From: Streptomyces caeruleatus
GTDB taxonomy: Bacteria; Actinomycetota; Actinomycetes; Streptomycetales; Streptomycetaceae
DNA length: 64,000 nucleotides
Direction of reading: 5' to 3'
NCBI RefSeq assembly: GCF_001514235.1
Contig: NZ_KQ948926.1
Span: 4,537-68,536 of the forward strand
Positions 57,929 through 64,000 of the stretch are shown in pieces. The translations under genes were made by a program, and so were the position numbers. The number at the start of each line of letters is the position of its first letter. The first letter of the stretch is position 1. A model generated the notes under the pieces. That model had not been told where the DNA came from, did not search any database, and saw nothing but the letters and a program-made list of their open reading frames with translations.

Positions 57929-58603
57929 GTGGTGGAGAGCTTGCGGGACATTCTGGATGCGGCGGCGCGGGGTGTCTTCCCGCCCGCGGACGGCAGTACG
58001 ACCGTCGTCCCCCAGCCCTGCGACCGGACCGCGGGCGTCCTGTCCTTCACCGCGCACTCCGTCGTCGTCACCGACGAGGAGCCGGCGTGGGTGTACGACA
58101 CCCTGCGCGGCCTCGACTGCGACGCCCTGTCCGCGGCGATGAACCCGCGCTTCCTGGCGGCCTTGATGGAGCGGACGGGCCGCGCTGCGGAGACCGTCGA
58201 CGCGGTCCTGGTCGGCAACCCGCTGCCGGGCGAGCCGCCGCTCGCGGCGGAGTTGAGGGAGATCGAGGACGCCGGCCATCCCCGGATCGTCTATGCCCGT
58301 CGGCGGCGCGACGAGGTGCGCGCGTGGGCAGTCGGGGGCGGCGTGCTGGTGATGGGGCGCGGGGTCGCCGGGCGACTGGAGGTCTCCGTCGAGGTGCACG
58401 AGGACGTACGGCACCGGGGCCTGGGGCGGCTGCTGATGGGCGCGGCCCGGCATCTCGTCACGGAGCCGCTGTGGGCGCAGGTCGCGCCGGGGAACGCCCG
58501 CAGCGTGCGGGCGTTCCAGGCGGCCGGCTACCGTCCGGTCGGCGCGGAGTTGCTGCTCAGTGCCAGGCCTCGAAGTGCGGGTTGCTCTGACAGCCGCTCA
58601 TGA
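57929..58603 (+). CDS. GNAT-family acetyltransferase
   Basis: A 224-residue protein, VVESLRDILDAAARGVFPPADGSTTVVPQPC.... The N-terminal half is family-specific. The C-terminal GNAT core has LEVSVEVHEDVRHRGLGRLLMGAARHLV (acetyl-CoA loop RHRGLG, ~165) and VAPGNARSVRAFQAAGYRPVG. GTG 57929 has AGGGAAGGG 8 nt upstream; GTG 57932 is equally possible. Its last 47 bp overlap the convergent ADP-ribosyltransferase gene. Substrate unknown. Confidence 0.82.
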   Translation: MVESLRDILDAAARGVFPPADGSTTVVPQPCDRTAGVLSFTAHSVVVTDEEPAWVYDTLRGLDCDALSAAMNPRFLAALMERTGRAAETVDAVLVGNPLPGEPPLAAELREIEDAGHPRIVYARRRRDEVRAWAVGGGVLVMGRGVAGRLEVSVEVHEDVRHRGLGRLLMGAARHLVTEPLWAQVAPGNARSVRAFQAAGYRPVGAELLLSARPRSAGCSDSRS

Positions 58604-59198
58604 TCTCGACCTTGGTCGTCTTGTTCACCGGGCAGACGCCGATGATGTACTTCCGGGCGATACCGCCGGGGAAGGCGACCTCGACCTGGTCGGCCCATTT
58701 GTGGGTGTCGCCGATGGTCTTGTTGACGTCGATGCCGCCGGGGGCGTCGATGTAGTAGTTCCAGCCCGATTTCCACCAGTTCTTGTACAGGTCGTGGTCG
58801 TACGTCGTGGAGACGTACGGGGAGGGCTGGTTGACCAGGACGTACTGCTCCAGGTCGTACTGGCCGGTCACGACGTCCTTGGGCTTGAAGCCCTCCTCGA
58901 AGACGATGCCCGGGCCGCGGCCGTCGGCCCGGTAGAGCGTGCCGCAGCTGGTGCGCCATGCCGGGTCGGGGGTGATGCGGTCGACCTCGACGCGGCGGTC
59001 GACGGCCGCCTTGATCCGGTCGTCGAACTGGACGGGACAGGCGGCGGGGGCGGGGGCGGCGGCCGGGGCGGCTGCCTTGACGGCGGACGCTGGAGCCGTG
59101 GCGGGGGACGCGGGAGCCGTGGCGGCCGTCGTTGCGAAGACGGCCGAGAGGGACAGGACGGCGGCAGCGGCGCGCCGCCGCAGGCGAGTTGTGATCAT
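58557..59198 (-). CDS. Secreted DNA-guanine mono-ADP-ribosyltransferase (ScARP/Scabin type)
   Basis: A 213-residue exported toxin-like enzyme. The signal peptide (MITTRLRRRAAAAVLSLSAVFATTAATAPA) is followed by an Ala/Pro linker and a compact R-S-E class ART domain. The NAD Arg is in LYRADGRGPG (~90), the Ser-Thr-Thr motif in SPYVSTTYD (~133) and the Q-x-E catalytic pair in ADQVEVAFPGGI (~177). Two or more disulfides are possible (CPVQ, SCGTLY, GVCPV, SGCQS). This matches S. coelicolor ScARP (SCO5461), which modifies guanine bases in DNA and nucleosides, like pierisin. ATG 59198 start (an upstream GTG 59207 is possible). Confidence 0.9.
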   Translation of the reverse strand: MITTRLRRRAAAAVLSLSAVFATTAATAPASPATAPASAVKAAAPAAAPAPAACPVQFDDRIKAAVDRRVEVDRITPDPAWRTSCGTLYRADGRGPGIVFEEGFKPKDVVTGQYDLEQYVLVNQPSPYVSTTYDHDLYKNWWKSGWNYYIDAPGGIDVNKTIGDTHKWADQVEVAFPGGIARKYIIGVCPVNKTTKVEIMSGCQSNPHFEAWH

Positions 59199-59307
59199 GG
59201 GGAGCACGATTCCGGGCCCGTGGGGGTGCGGCCCGGATATTCACCCGTACGGCGGCGTGTCCGCTGACCGCCGGTCAACGGGAACGTGAGGCTCAACTGG
59301 CCTTCCG

Positions 59308-60489
59308 CTAGCGGAAGATGCCCGTGTGGCCCAGGGAGTAGCGGCCCGGCTGCGGGTACACGGCGAGGCCGTGCGGGCCGCTGCCGACCGGGATACGGGC
59401 GAGCTGCTCGCCGGTGCGGGTGTCGATGGCGTACACCTCGGAGTCGTACCGTCCGGACAGCCACAGGACCTTGCCGTCGGCGGAGACGCCGCCCATGTCG
59501 GGGCTGCCGCCGTCGGGGAGATGCCATTTCTTGGTGAGCTTGTTCTGGGTGAAGTCGAAGACGGAGACGCTGCCCTCGCCGCGGTTGGAGACGTACATCT
59601 CGCGGGAGTCGCGACTGACGTAGAGGCCGTGGCAGCCCTTGCCGGTGGGCAGCAGGGTGGGCTCGGTGAACTTGTCGCCGTCCAGGACCCACATGCCGTG
59701 GGCCATCATGTCGGCGATGTAGAACCGCTTGCCGTCCGGGGAGACCTTCACGTCCTGGGGCATCGCCCCCTCGAAGGGGAGCCTCTGCTGGCCGACGACC
59801 TTCATCTTCTGGGTGTCGACCTTCAGCAGTTCGCCGCTGAACTCGCAGGAGACGATGAAGTAGCGGCCGTCGAGGGAGAAGTCGGCGTGGTTGACGCCGT
59901 AGCAGGTGACGGGTTCGGTCTTGATCCGCTTCATGGTGTGGGGGTCGCGGAAGACGAGTTCGCGGTCGAGGGAGGCCATGACGACGGCGTACTTGCCGTG
60001 GGGCGTGAAGTAGAGGTTGTACGGGTCGTGGACCTCGACCTCCTTGCCCGCCTTGCCGGTCTTGGGGTCGATGGGGGTAAGGGTGTGGCCGCGGTTGTTG
60101 TTGACCCAGAGGGTCTTCAGGTCCCAGGACGGGACGACGTGCTGGGGCTGGCGGCCTACGGGGATGGTCTCGATGATCCTGTACGTCTTCGGGTCGATGA
60201 CGGAGACGGTGTCGGACTCGGTGTTGGGGACGTAGACGCGGGACGGGAAGTCCTTGACGACCGGGGAGAGCTTGTTGGGACGGTCTGCGGCGTAGACGTC
60301 CTTCGGGTCGAGGACAGGGGGCATGCCGGGCAGGCCCTTGACGGTGTCCTTCTTCGCCGGGGCGGGGATGGCTGCCTGGGTGCCGTGGGGGTCGGTGGAG
60401 CGGGTCTTGTCCCGGGCGGGCTCGGTGCCGCAGGCGGCGAGTGCGACGAGGCCGACGCCGGCGACGAGGGTGCGGTGCATGAGGTTCAT
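59308..60489 (-). CDS. YVTN-family beta-propeller lipoprotein
   Basis: A 393-residue surface lipoprotein. The signal MNLMHRTLVAGVGLVALAAC ends in the lipobox LAAC. The mature chain forms a seven-bladed-type propeller with repeats such as RVYVPNTESDTVSVIDPKT, TLWVNNNRGHTLTPIDPKTG and EMYVSNRGEGSVSVFDFTQN (YVTN/NHL-like, resembling YncE). It may scaffold a protein or bind a cofactor; the role is unknown. ATG 60489 has GGAAGA upstream. It lies next to the ADP-ribosyltransferase gene, same strand. Confidence 0.85.
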   Translation of the reverse strand: MNLMHRTLVAGVGLVALAACGTEPARDKTRSTDPHGTQAAIPAPAKKDTVKGLPGMPPVLDPKDVYAADRPNKLSPVVKDFPSRVYVPNTESDTVSVIDPKTYRIIETIPVGRQPQHVVPSWDLKTLWVNNNRGHTLTPIDPKTGKAGKEVEVHDPYNLYFTPHGKYAVVMASLDRELVFRDPHTMKRIKTEPVTCYGVNHADFSLDGRYFIVSCEFSGELLKVDTQKMKVVGQQRLPFEGAMPQDVKVSPDGKRFYIADMMAHGMWVLDGDKFTEPTLLPTGKGCHGLYVSRDSREMYVSNRGEGSVSVFDFTQNKLTKKWHLPDGGSPDMGGVSADGKVLWLSGRYDSEVYAIDTRTGEQLARIPVGSGPHGLAVYPQPGRYSLGHTGIFR

Positions 60490-61015
60490 CGGCAGGTCTT
60501 CCGGGGTGGGTGGGGCGGCGACTGCGACCATTTAATGAGCTTTACGTCAGAAAACGCACGATTTGCCGGTTAAGCGCTTTACGCGGGTCGCCGGACCCCA
60601 CGTTCTCCCGCCCCCGCCGCCCCTACCCGTCCCATCCCTGGGGGCTGCGCCCCCAGACCCCCACTGTCGGCCCTGCGGGCCTCGTCCTCAAACGCCGGAC
60701 GGGCTGGAAGTGCCTGGGCCGGCGTAGCCCCCTGCGGGTGGGTGGGGGGCTAGGGACGGCAAAGACTCGTCCTCAAACGCCGGACGGGCTGAAAGTGCCT
60801 GGGTCGGCGGGTGGCGACTCATCCTCGGGTGCCGGGCGGGGTGAAGGATCCAGCCGGGGCCTTGTCCTCGGACGCCGGGCGGGGTGAGGGCCTCAAGGTC
60901 GGCCTCTTGGGAGACCGAGACGGGTGGGTGGGTGGGCAAAGGTTGGAGGGGCTGGCGCCGAGAGCGGGTCGAGGGGGCGCGCCAGCAGTGTCGGCTCAAC
61001 CGCCGGAGGTGACCG
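60490..61015. repeat. Gene-free region with four degenerate copies of the dispersed repeat
   Basis: A 98-bp block at 60609-60706 nearly equals 26816-26912. After it come three further, increasingly divergent copies of the core TCCTCAAACGCCGGACGGGCTG (near 60770, 60818 and 60865), each followed by a G-rich tail. No credible coding frame or promoter is seen in these 526 bp. Confidence 0.8.
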
Positions 61016-61519
61016 TCAGCGGTCGGCCACCCTCATCTCGAACCAGGTCGTCTTGCCGCGCGGTAGCAGGTCCACGCCCCAGCGGTCGGAGAGTTTGTCG
61101 ACCAGGAACAGGCCCCGGCCGCTGATGTCCATCTCCTGGACCGGCATGAGACAGGGAAGGCCGCGGGAGGGGTCGCGGACCTCGATGCGGATCCAGCCGC
61201 GGCGGCGGCGCATACGGAGGCCGAAGACCCGGGCGCCGGTGTGGCGGACGGCGTTGCCGACGAGTTCCGAGACGAGGAGGACCACGTCCTCCGTCATCTT
61301 CGGGGTGAGGCCCCACTGGCGTAGGACCACCACCTGCGCCAGACGCCGTGCCGTGGCGGCGGATTCGGGGCGGGACGGCAGCGGAACCTCGGCCTCCGTG
61401 GGGTTGCCGAACAGTTCGAGCGCCTTCGCGGCAGTTTCGTCCTCGACCGCCGGCGACCAGCGCGCCGCAGTCGTACGGCCGTGTCCCCGCGGCTGTTCGA
61501 TACCCTCCAGCCCCGCCAT
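61016..61519 (-). CDS. RsbW-like histidine kinase-type ATPase (anti-sigma family)
   Basis: A 167-residue protein. The HATPase_c fold has the N-box LLVSELVGNAVRHTG (~85), the G1 box EVRDPSRGLP, and GRGLFLVDKLSDRWGV (G2 region). The N-terminus MAGLEGIEQPRGHGRTTAARW is a disordered lead. There is no sensor domain, so it is of the RsbW/SpoIIAB class that binds sigma factors or anti-anti-sigma factors; Streptomyces have many. No obvious sigma factor or partner lies adjacent. ATG 61519 start. Confidence 0.87.
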   Translation of the reverse strand: MAGLEGIEQPRGHGRTTAARWSPAVEDETAAKALELFGNPTEAEVPLPSRPESAATARRLAQVVVLRQWGLTPKMTEDVVLLVSELVGNAVRHTGARVFGLRMRRRRGWIRIEVRDPSRGLPCLMPVQEMDISGRGLFLVDKLSDRWGVDLLPRGKTTWFEMRVADR

Positions 61520-61705
61520 GCCCCCATCATGGCCGCCCGCGGGGCCCGCCGGGGCCGTTCCCGAGGAATACACCCCCCGGAAGCGCTCATTCCGCACGAC
61601 TCGGTCGGCATATGACAGGGGCAGTTCGGAGCCGTTCGCAGCCTGGCTGACCTGCGACGAAGGGTCCACTGGAGGCAATCGACAGGCTCCCTCGACAAGG
61701 CACGC

Positions 61706-61720
61706 TTAAGGTTGCCTTAA
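61706..61720. promoter_or_regulatory. TTAAGG-N3-CCTTAA dyad
   Basis: A perfect inverted repeat in the 300-bp gap upstream of the RsbW-like gene, distantly reminiscent of iron-box-type sequences (TTAGGTTAGGC). It is 186 bp from the RsbW-like start on the minus strand. The rest of this gap shows nothing I recognise. Confidence 0.4.
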
Positions 61721-61819
61721 GGCTCCCATAAACAGCCCCATCGAGGGACCCGGAATCAGACGTCCTGTCAATTGCAAGTGGTTCGGCGGATTTTCAGACC
61801 GGAAGTTCCCGGGCCGCCC

Positions 61820-62587
61820 TCAGAGGAACTTGGCCTTGCCCGGTCCCTCCTCCACGAAGCTCCGCATCCCCCGCTCCCGGTCCTCGGTCGCGAACAGACC
61901 GGCGAACCAGCCCCGTTCCACCGCGAGCCCCGTCTCGATGTCCGTCTCCAGACCCGTGTCGACCGACTCCTTCGCCGCGCGCAGCGCGATGGCCGGGCCC
62001 TGCGCCAGCTTCGCCGCCCAGGCGTGCGCCTCGGCGTAGACCTGGTCCGGCGCCACCACGCGGTCCACCAGGCCCAACTCCCGCGCCTCGTCGGCCTTCA
62101 CCATCCGGCCCGTGAAGATCAGGTCCTTCGCCTTCGACGGGCCGATCAGACGGGCCAGCCGCTGGGTGCCGCCCGCTCCGGGGATCAGGCCGAGCAGGAT
62201 CTCCGGCTGGCCCAGCTTGGCGTTGTCCCCGGCGATCCGGAAGTCCGCGCACAGCGCCAACTCGCAGCCGCCGCCGAGGGCGTAGCCGGTGACGGCCGCC
62301 ACCACCGGCTTGGGGATCCTGGCCACCGCGGTGAACGACTCCTGAAGGGCCCGCGCGCGCAGGACCATGGCGGTGTGGTCCATGGCCTGCATCTCCTTGA
62401 TGTCCGCGCCCGCCGCGAACACCTTCTCCCCGCCGTAGATCACCACGGCCCGTACGTCGTCCCGCCGGCCCGCCTCCTCGGCGAGTTCCTTGAGCCGGTC
62501 CTGGGTGGCGACGTCCAGCGCGTTCATCGGCGGGCGGTCGAGGCGGAGGGTGCCGACGCCTTCGGCGACTTCGAGATTCACGGTCAT
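61820..62587 (-). CDS. Enoyl-CoA hydratase/isomerase
   Basis: A 255-residue crotonase. The oxyanion residues lie in VFAAGADIKEM (~60) and YALGGGCELALCADFR (~107, catalytic Glu), with the second Glu in LGQPEILLGLIPGAGGTQRL (~131). It should hydrate 2-enoyl-CoA in beta-oxidation. ATG 62587 start. The tandem repeat at 62601 lies immediately upstream. Confidence 0.93.
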   Translation of the reverse strand: MTVNLEVAEGVGTLRLDRPPMNALDVATQDRLKELAEEAGRRDDVRAVVIYGGEKVFAAGADIKEMQAMDHTAMVLRARALQESFTAVARIPKPVVAAVTGYALGGGCELALCADFRIAGDNAKLGQPEILLGLIPGAGGTQRLARLIGPSKAKDLIFTGRMVKADEARELGLVDRVVAPDQVYAEAHAWAAKLAQGPAIALRAAKESVDTGLETDIETGLAVERGWFAGLFATEDRERGMRSFVEEGPGKAKFL

Positions 62588-62600
62588 GGAGGCAGGTTAA

Positions 62601-62780
62601 CGGGGACTAACGGGTACGGCTTGGGTGCGGTCGATCACACTCGGCCGGGGGTCTGGGGGTTGCCCCCCCCCAGGCAGACACAGCACGGGGACTAACGGGT
62701 ACGGCTCGGGTGCGGTCGATCACACTCGGCCGGGGGTCCGGGGGTTGCCCCCCAGGCAGACACAGCACGGGGACTAACAG
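62601..62780. repeat. 82-85-bp tandem repeat upstream of the enoyl-CoA hydratase
   Basis: Copy 1 starts at 62601 and copy 2 at 62686 (CGGGGACTAACGGGTACGGC... to GGCAGACACAGCA). A third copy starts at 62768 and stops after about 11 bp. The units differ mainly in a C-run (nine C in copy 1, six in copy 2), which explains the change in period from 85 to 82 bp. Confidence 0.9.
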
Positions 62781-62842
62781 GAGCGGCCCCGATGCCGTAC
62801 CTCACATCGAGGCGGGCACCGGGGCCGTGGAACACCGCGGGC

Positions 62843-64000
62843 TTACGCCTTCCACTTCTCCCAGGACATGTTCCAGCCGTTCAAACCGTTCTCCGGGGCC
62901 ACCGTCGCGTCGTTGGAGTTCTTCACGACGACCACGTCGCCGATCATCGAGTGGTTGAAGAACCACGCGGCCGGGGTGCCCTTGTCCCACGCGCCCTTGA
63001 CGTCGCGCAGGCCGATGCAGCCGTGGCTGGCGTTGGTGTTGCCGAAGACGCCGCCGCCCCAGTAGTTGCCGTGGATGAAGGTGCCGGAGTCGGTCAGGCG
63101 GGTGGCGTGCGGGACGTCCTTGATGTCGTACTCGCCTTCGTAGCCGACCGTGTCGCCGTTCATACGGGTCTGCACGAACTTCTCGGTCATGACCATCTGG
63201 CCGTTCCAGGTTTCGTACCCGGGTGCGCCGGTGGTGACGGGAATGGTCTTGACGACCTTGCCGTCCTGCATGACCTTCATCTTCTTGGTCTTCACGTCGA
63301 CGACCGAGACCTGGTCGCGGCCGATGGTGAAGGACAGCTTCTTGTCCTGCTCGCCGTAGACGCCGGGCCGGCCCTCGACGCCGTCGAGGTTGAGGTCGAC
63401 CGTGACCTTCGTGCCGACCTTCCAGTACTTCTCGGGGCGGAAGTCGAGGCGGTCGTTGCCGAACCAGTGGCCCGCGACCTCGACGGCCGGCTCGGTCCTG
63501 ATGGTGACGGCCTTCTCGACGTCCTCGGGGTTGGTGATGCCCCGGGTGAAGCGGATCGAGAACGGCATCCCGACGCCGACCTCGGAGCCGTCCTCGGGGG
63601 TGAAGTTGCCGAGGAAGGTGTTCTTCGGGGTCAGTGTGGTGAAGTCGGCCTCCTTGGCGGCCTCCAGGCCGTCGGAGTCCTTGGCGACCGCGTGCACCGT
63701 GTACTTGGTGGCGGCCGCCAGATGGGTGGACGGCGTCCAGGTGCCGCCATCGCCGGATATCTTCCCGGCTATCGCCTTGCCCTTGGCGTCCTTGACCTCG
63801 ACGTCCGTGAGCTTGCCCTTGGCCGCGGTCACCTTCAGCGCGCCGCTGGTCTCGACGGACTTGGCCCCGTCCCCCGGCGCTATCGTCACGACGGCCTGGG
63901 ACTTCCTGGCCTCCGCCGTGCTGGAGTCCTCGCCCTTCCCGTCGCCGGCCCCCGGCTTGGAACCGCCGCCCCCGCCGCACGCGGTGACGGCGAGCAGCAG
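62843..64000 (-). CDS. L,D-transpeptidase lipoprotein (5' end outside window)
   Basis: Visible are 385 codons; the start and most of the signal peptide lie beyond the right edge. The visible N-terminus LLLAVTAC is a lipobox, then a Gly/Ser linker. Two immunoglobulin-like domains follow (~40-230), then the YkuD catalytic domain (~240-370). The active site is the HGNYWGG ... NASHGCIGLRD motif (Cys ~340). Such proteins (like LdtMt2) make 3-3 cross-links in peptidoglycan. Usual length fits once the missing ~15 residues are added. Confidence 0.93.
   Translation of the reverse strand: MLLAVTACGGGGGSKPGAGDGKGEDSSTAEARKSQAVVTIAPGDGAKSVETSGALKVTAAKGKLTDVEVKDAKGKAIAGKISGDGGTWTPSTHLAAATKYTVHAVAKDSDGLEAAKEADFTTLTPKNTFLGNFTPEDGSEVGVGMPFSIRFTRGITNPEDVEKAVTIRTEPAVEVAGHWFGNDRLDFRPEKYWKVGTKVTVDLNLDGVEGRPGVYGEQDKKLSFTIGRDQVSVVDVKTKKMKVMQDGKVVKTIPVTTGAPGYETWNGQMVMTEKFVQTRMNGDTVGYEGEYDIKDVPHATRLTDSGTFIHGNYWGGGVFGNTNASHGCIGLRDVKGAWDKGTPAAWFFNHSMIGDVVVVKNSNDATVAPENGLNGWNMSWEKWKA

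Noticed and set aside
60490..61015. CRISPR-like array
   Set aside because: Copies are imperfect, drift in sequence, and have unequal spacing; they match dispersed intergenic repeats elsewhere in the window and no cas genes are present.

Overview
The window is high-GC (roughly 70 percent) chromosomal DNA with dense genes, strong third-position G/C bias, frequent GTG starts, and GTGA or TGA start/stop overlaps. Gene content and order (ilvB, GGDEF/EAL, gatCAB, ligA, mnmA, opp genes, gcvTH-glyA-sdaA, leuA, secreted DNA ADP-ribosyltransferase) match the core chromosome of a Streptomyces species, close to the S. coelicolor region around SCO5457-SCO5512. No tRNA, rRNA, CRISPR array, phage or insertion sequence was seen.

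0-8 kb: the 5' end of ilvB on the minus strand, preceded by a full transcription attenuator with a 13-residue leader peptide (ILVL run) and a terminator. Next come a membrane-bound GGDEF protein with a degenerate EAL domain, a 2-hydroxyacid dehydrogenase divergent from an aldo-keto reductase, and a secreted PQQ-type sugar dehydrogenase lipoprotein. 7-16 kb: a large LuxR/ATPase (LAL) regulator, then a likely operon of MMPL transporter, GNAT acetyltransferase and membrane protein, and a SAM methyltransferase. 16-27 kb: the gatC-gatA-(80-aa membrane protein)-gatB operon, a TetR regulator with palindromic operators and a probable leaderless promoter, a GGDEF-EAL protein of the RmdB type, ligA, and a MetE-like protein.

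27-38 kb: housekeeping enzymes (SDR, LOG-like, DUF427, alpha/beta hydrolase, mnmA, Tat-exported amidase, cysteine desulfurase), small membrane proteins next to a second TetR gene with operators, a PSGA-repeat lipoprotein, a WYL-regulator remnant, thioesterase, membrane esterase and TRIC-type channel. 38-44 kb: a complete oligopeptide ABC transporter operon in the order permease C, binding protein, permease B, ATPase D, ATPase F. 44-52 kb: two SseB-domain genes and a P-loop protein. Then a tandem glycine riboswitch precedes gcvT-gcvH-glyA-sdaA, a glycine/serine catabolic cluster.

52-64 kb: a serine hydrolase divergent from a GH25 hydrolase, a FadR-type regulator divergent from leuA (whose leader encodes four consecutive leucines before an attenuator hairpin), a small ribbon-helix-helix/Fic-like toxin-antitoxin pair whose toxin appears to start at CTG, an EF-hand protein, a decayed MerR gene, a GNAT protein, a secreted DNA-guanine ADP-ribosyltransferase (ScARP/Scabin type), a YVTN beta-propeller lipoprotein, an RsbW-like ATPase, an enoyl-CoA hydratase, and a 5'-truncated L,D-transpeptidase lipoprotein at the edge.

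Several intergenic gaps carry a dispersed Streptomyces repeat family, including one 220-bp element bounded by near-perfect 45-bp inverted repeats. Local tandem duplications sit at 29.5, 57.65 and 62.6 kb, two of them at or inside gene ends. I found no clear new multi-gene system. The most interesting items are the attenuators, the CTG-start toxin module, the ADP-ribosyltransferase, the operator architectures, and the decayed regulators.
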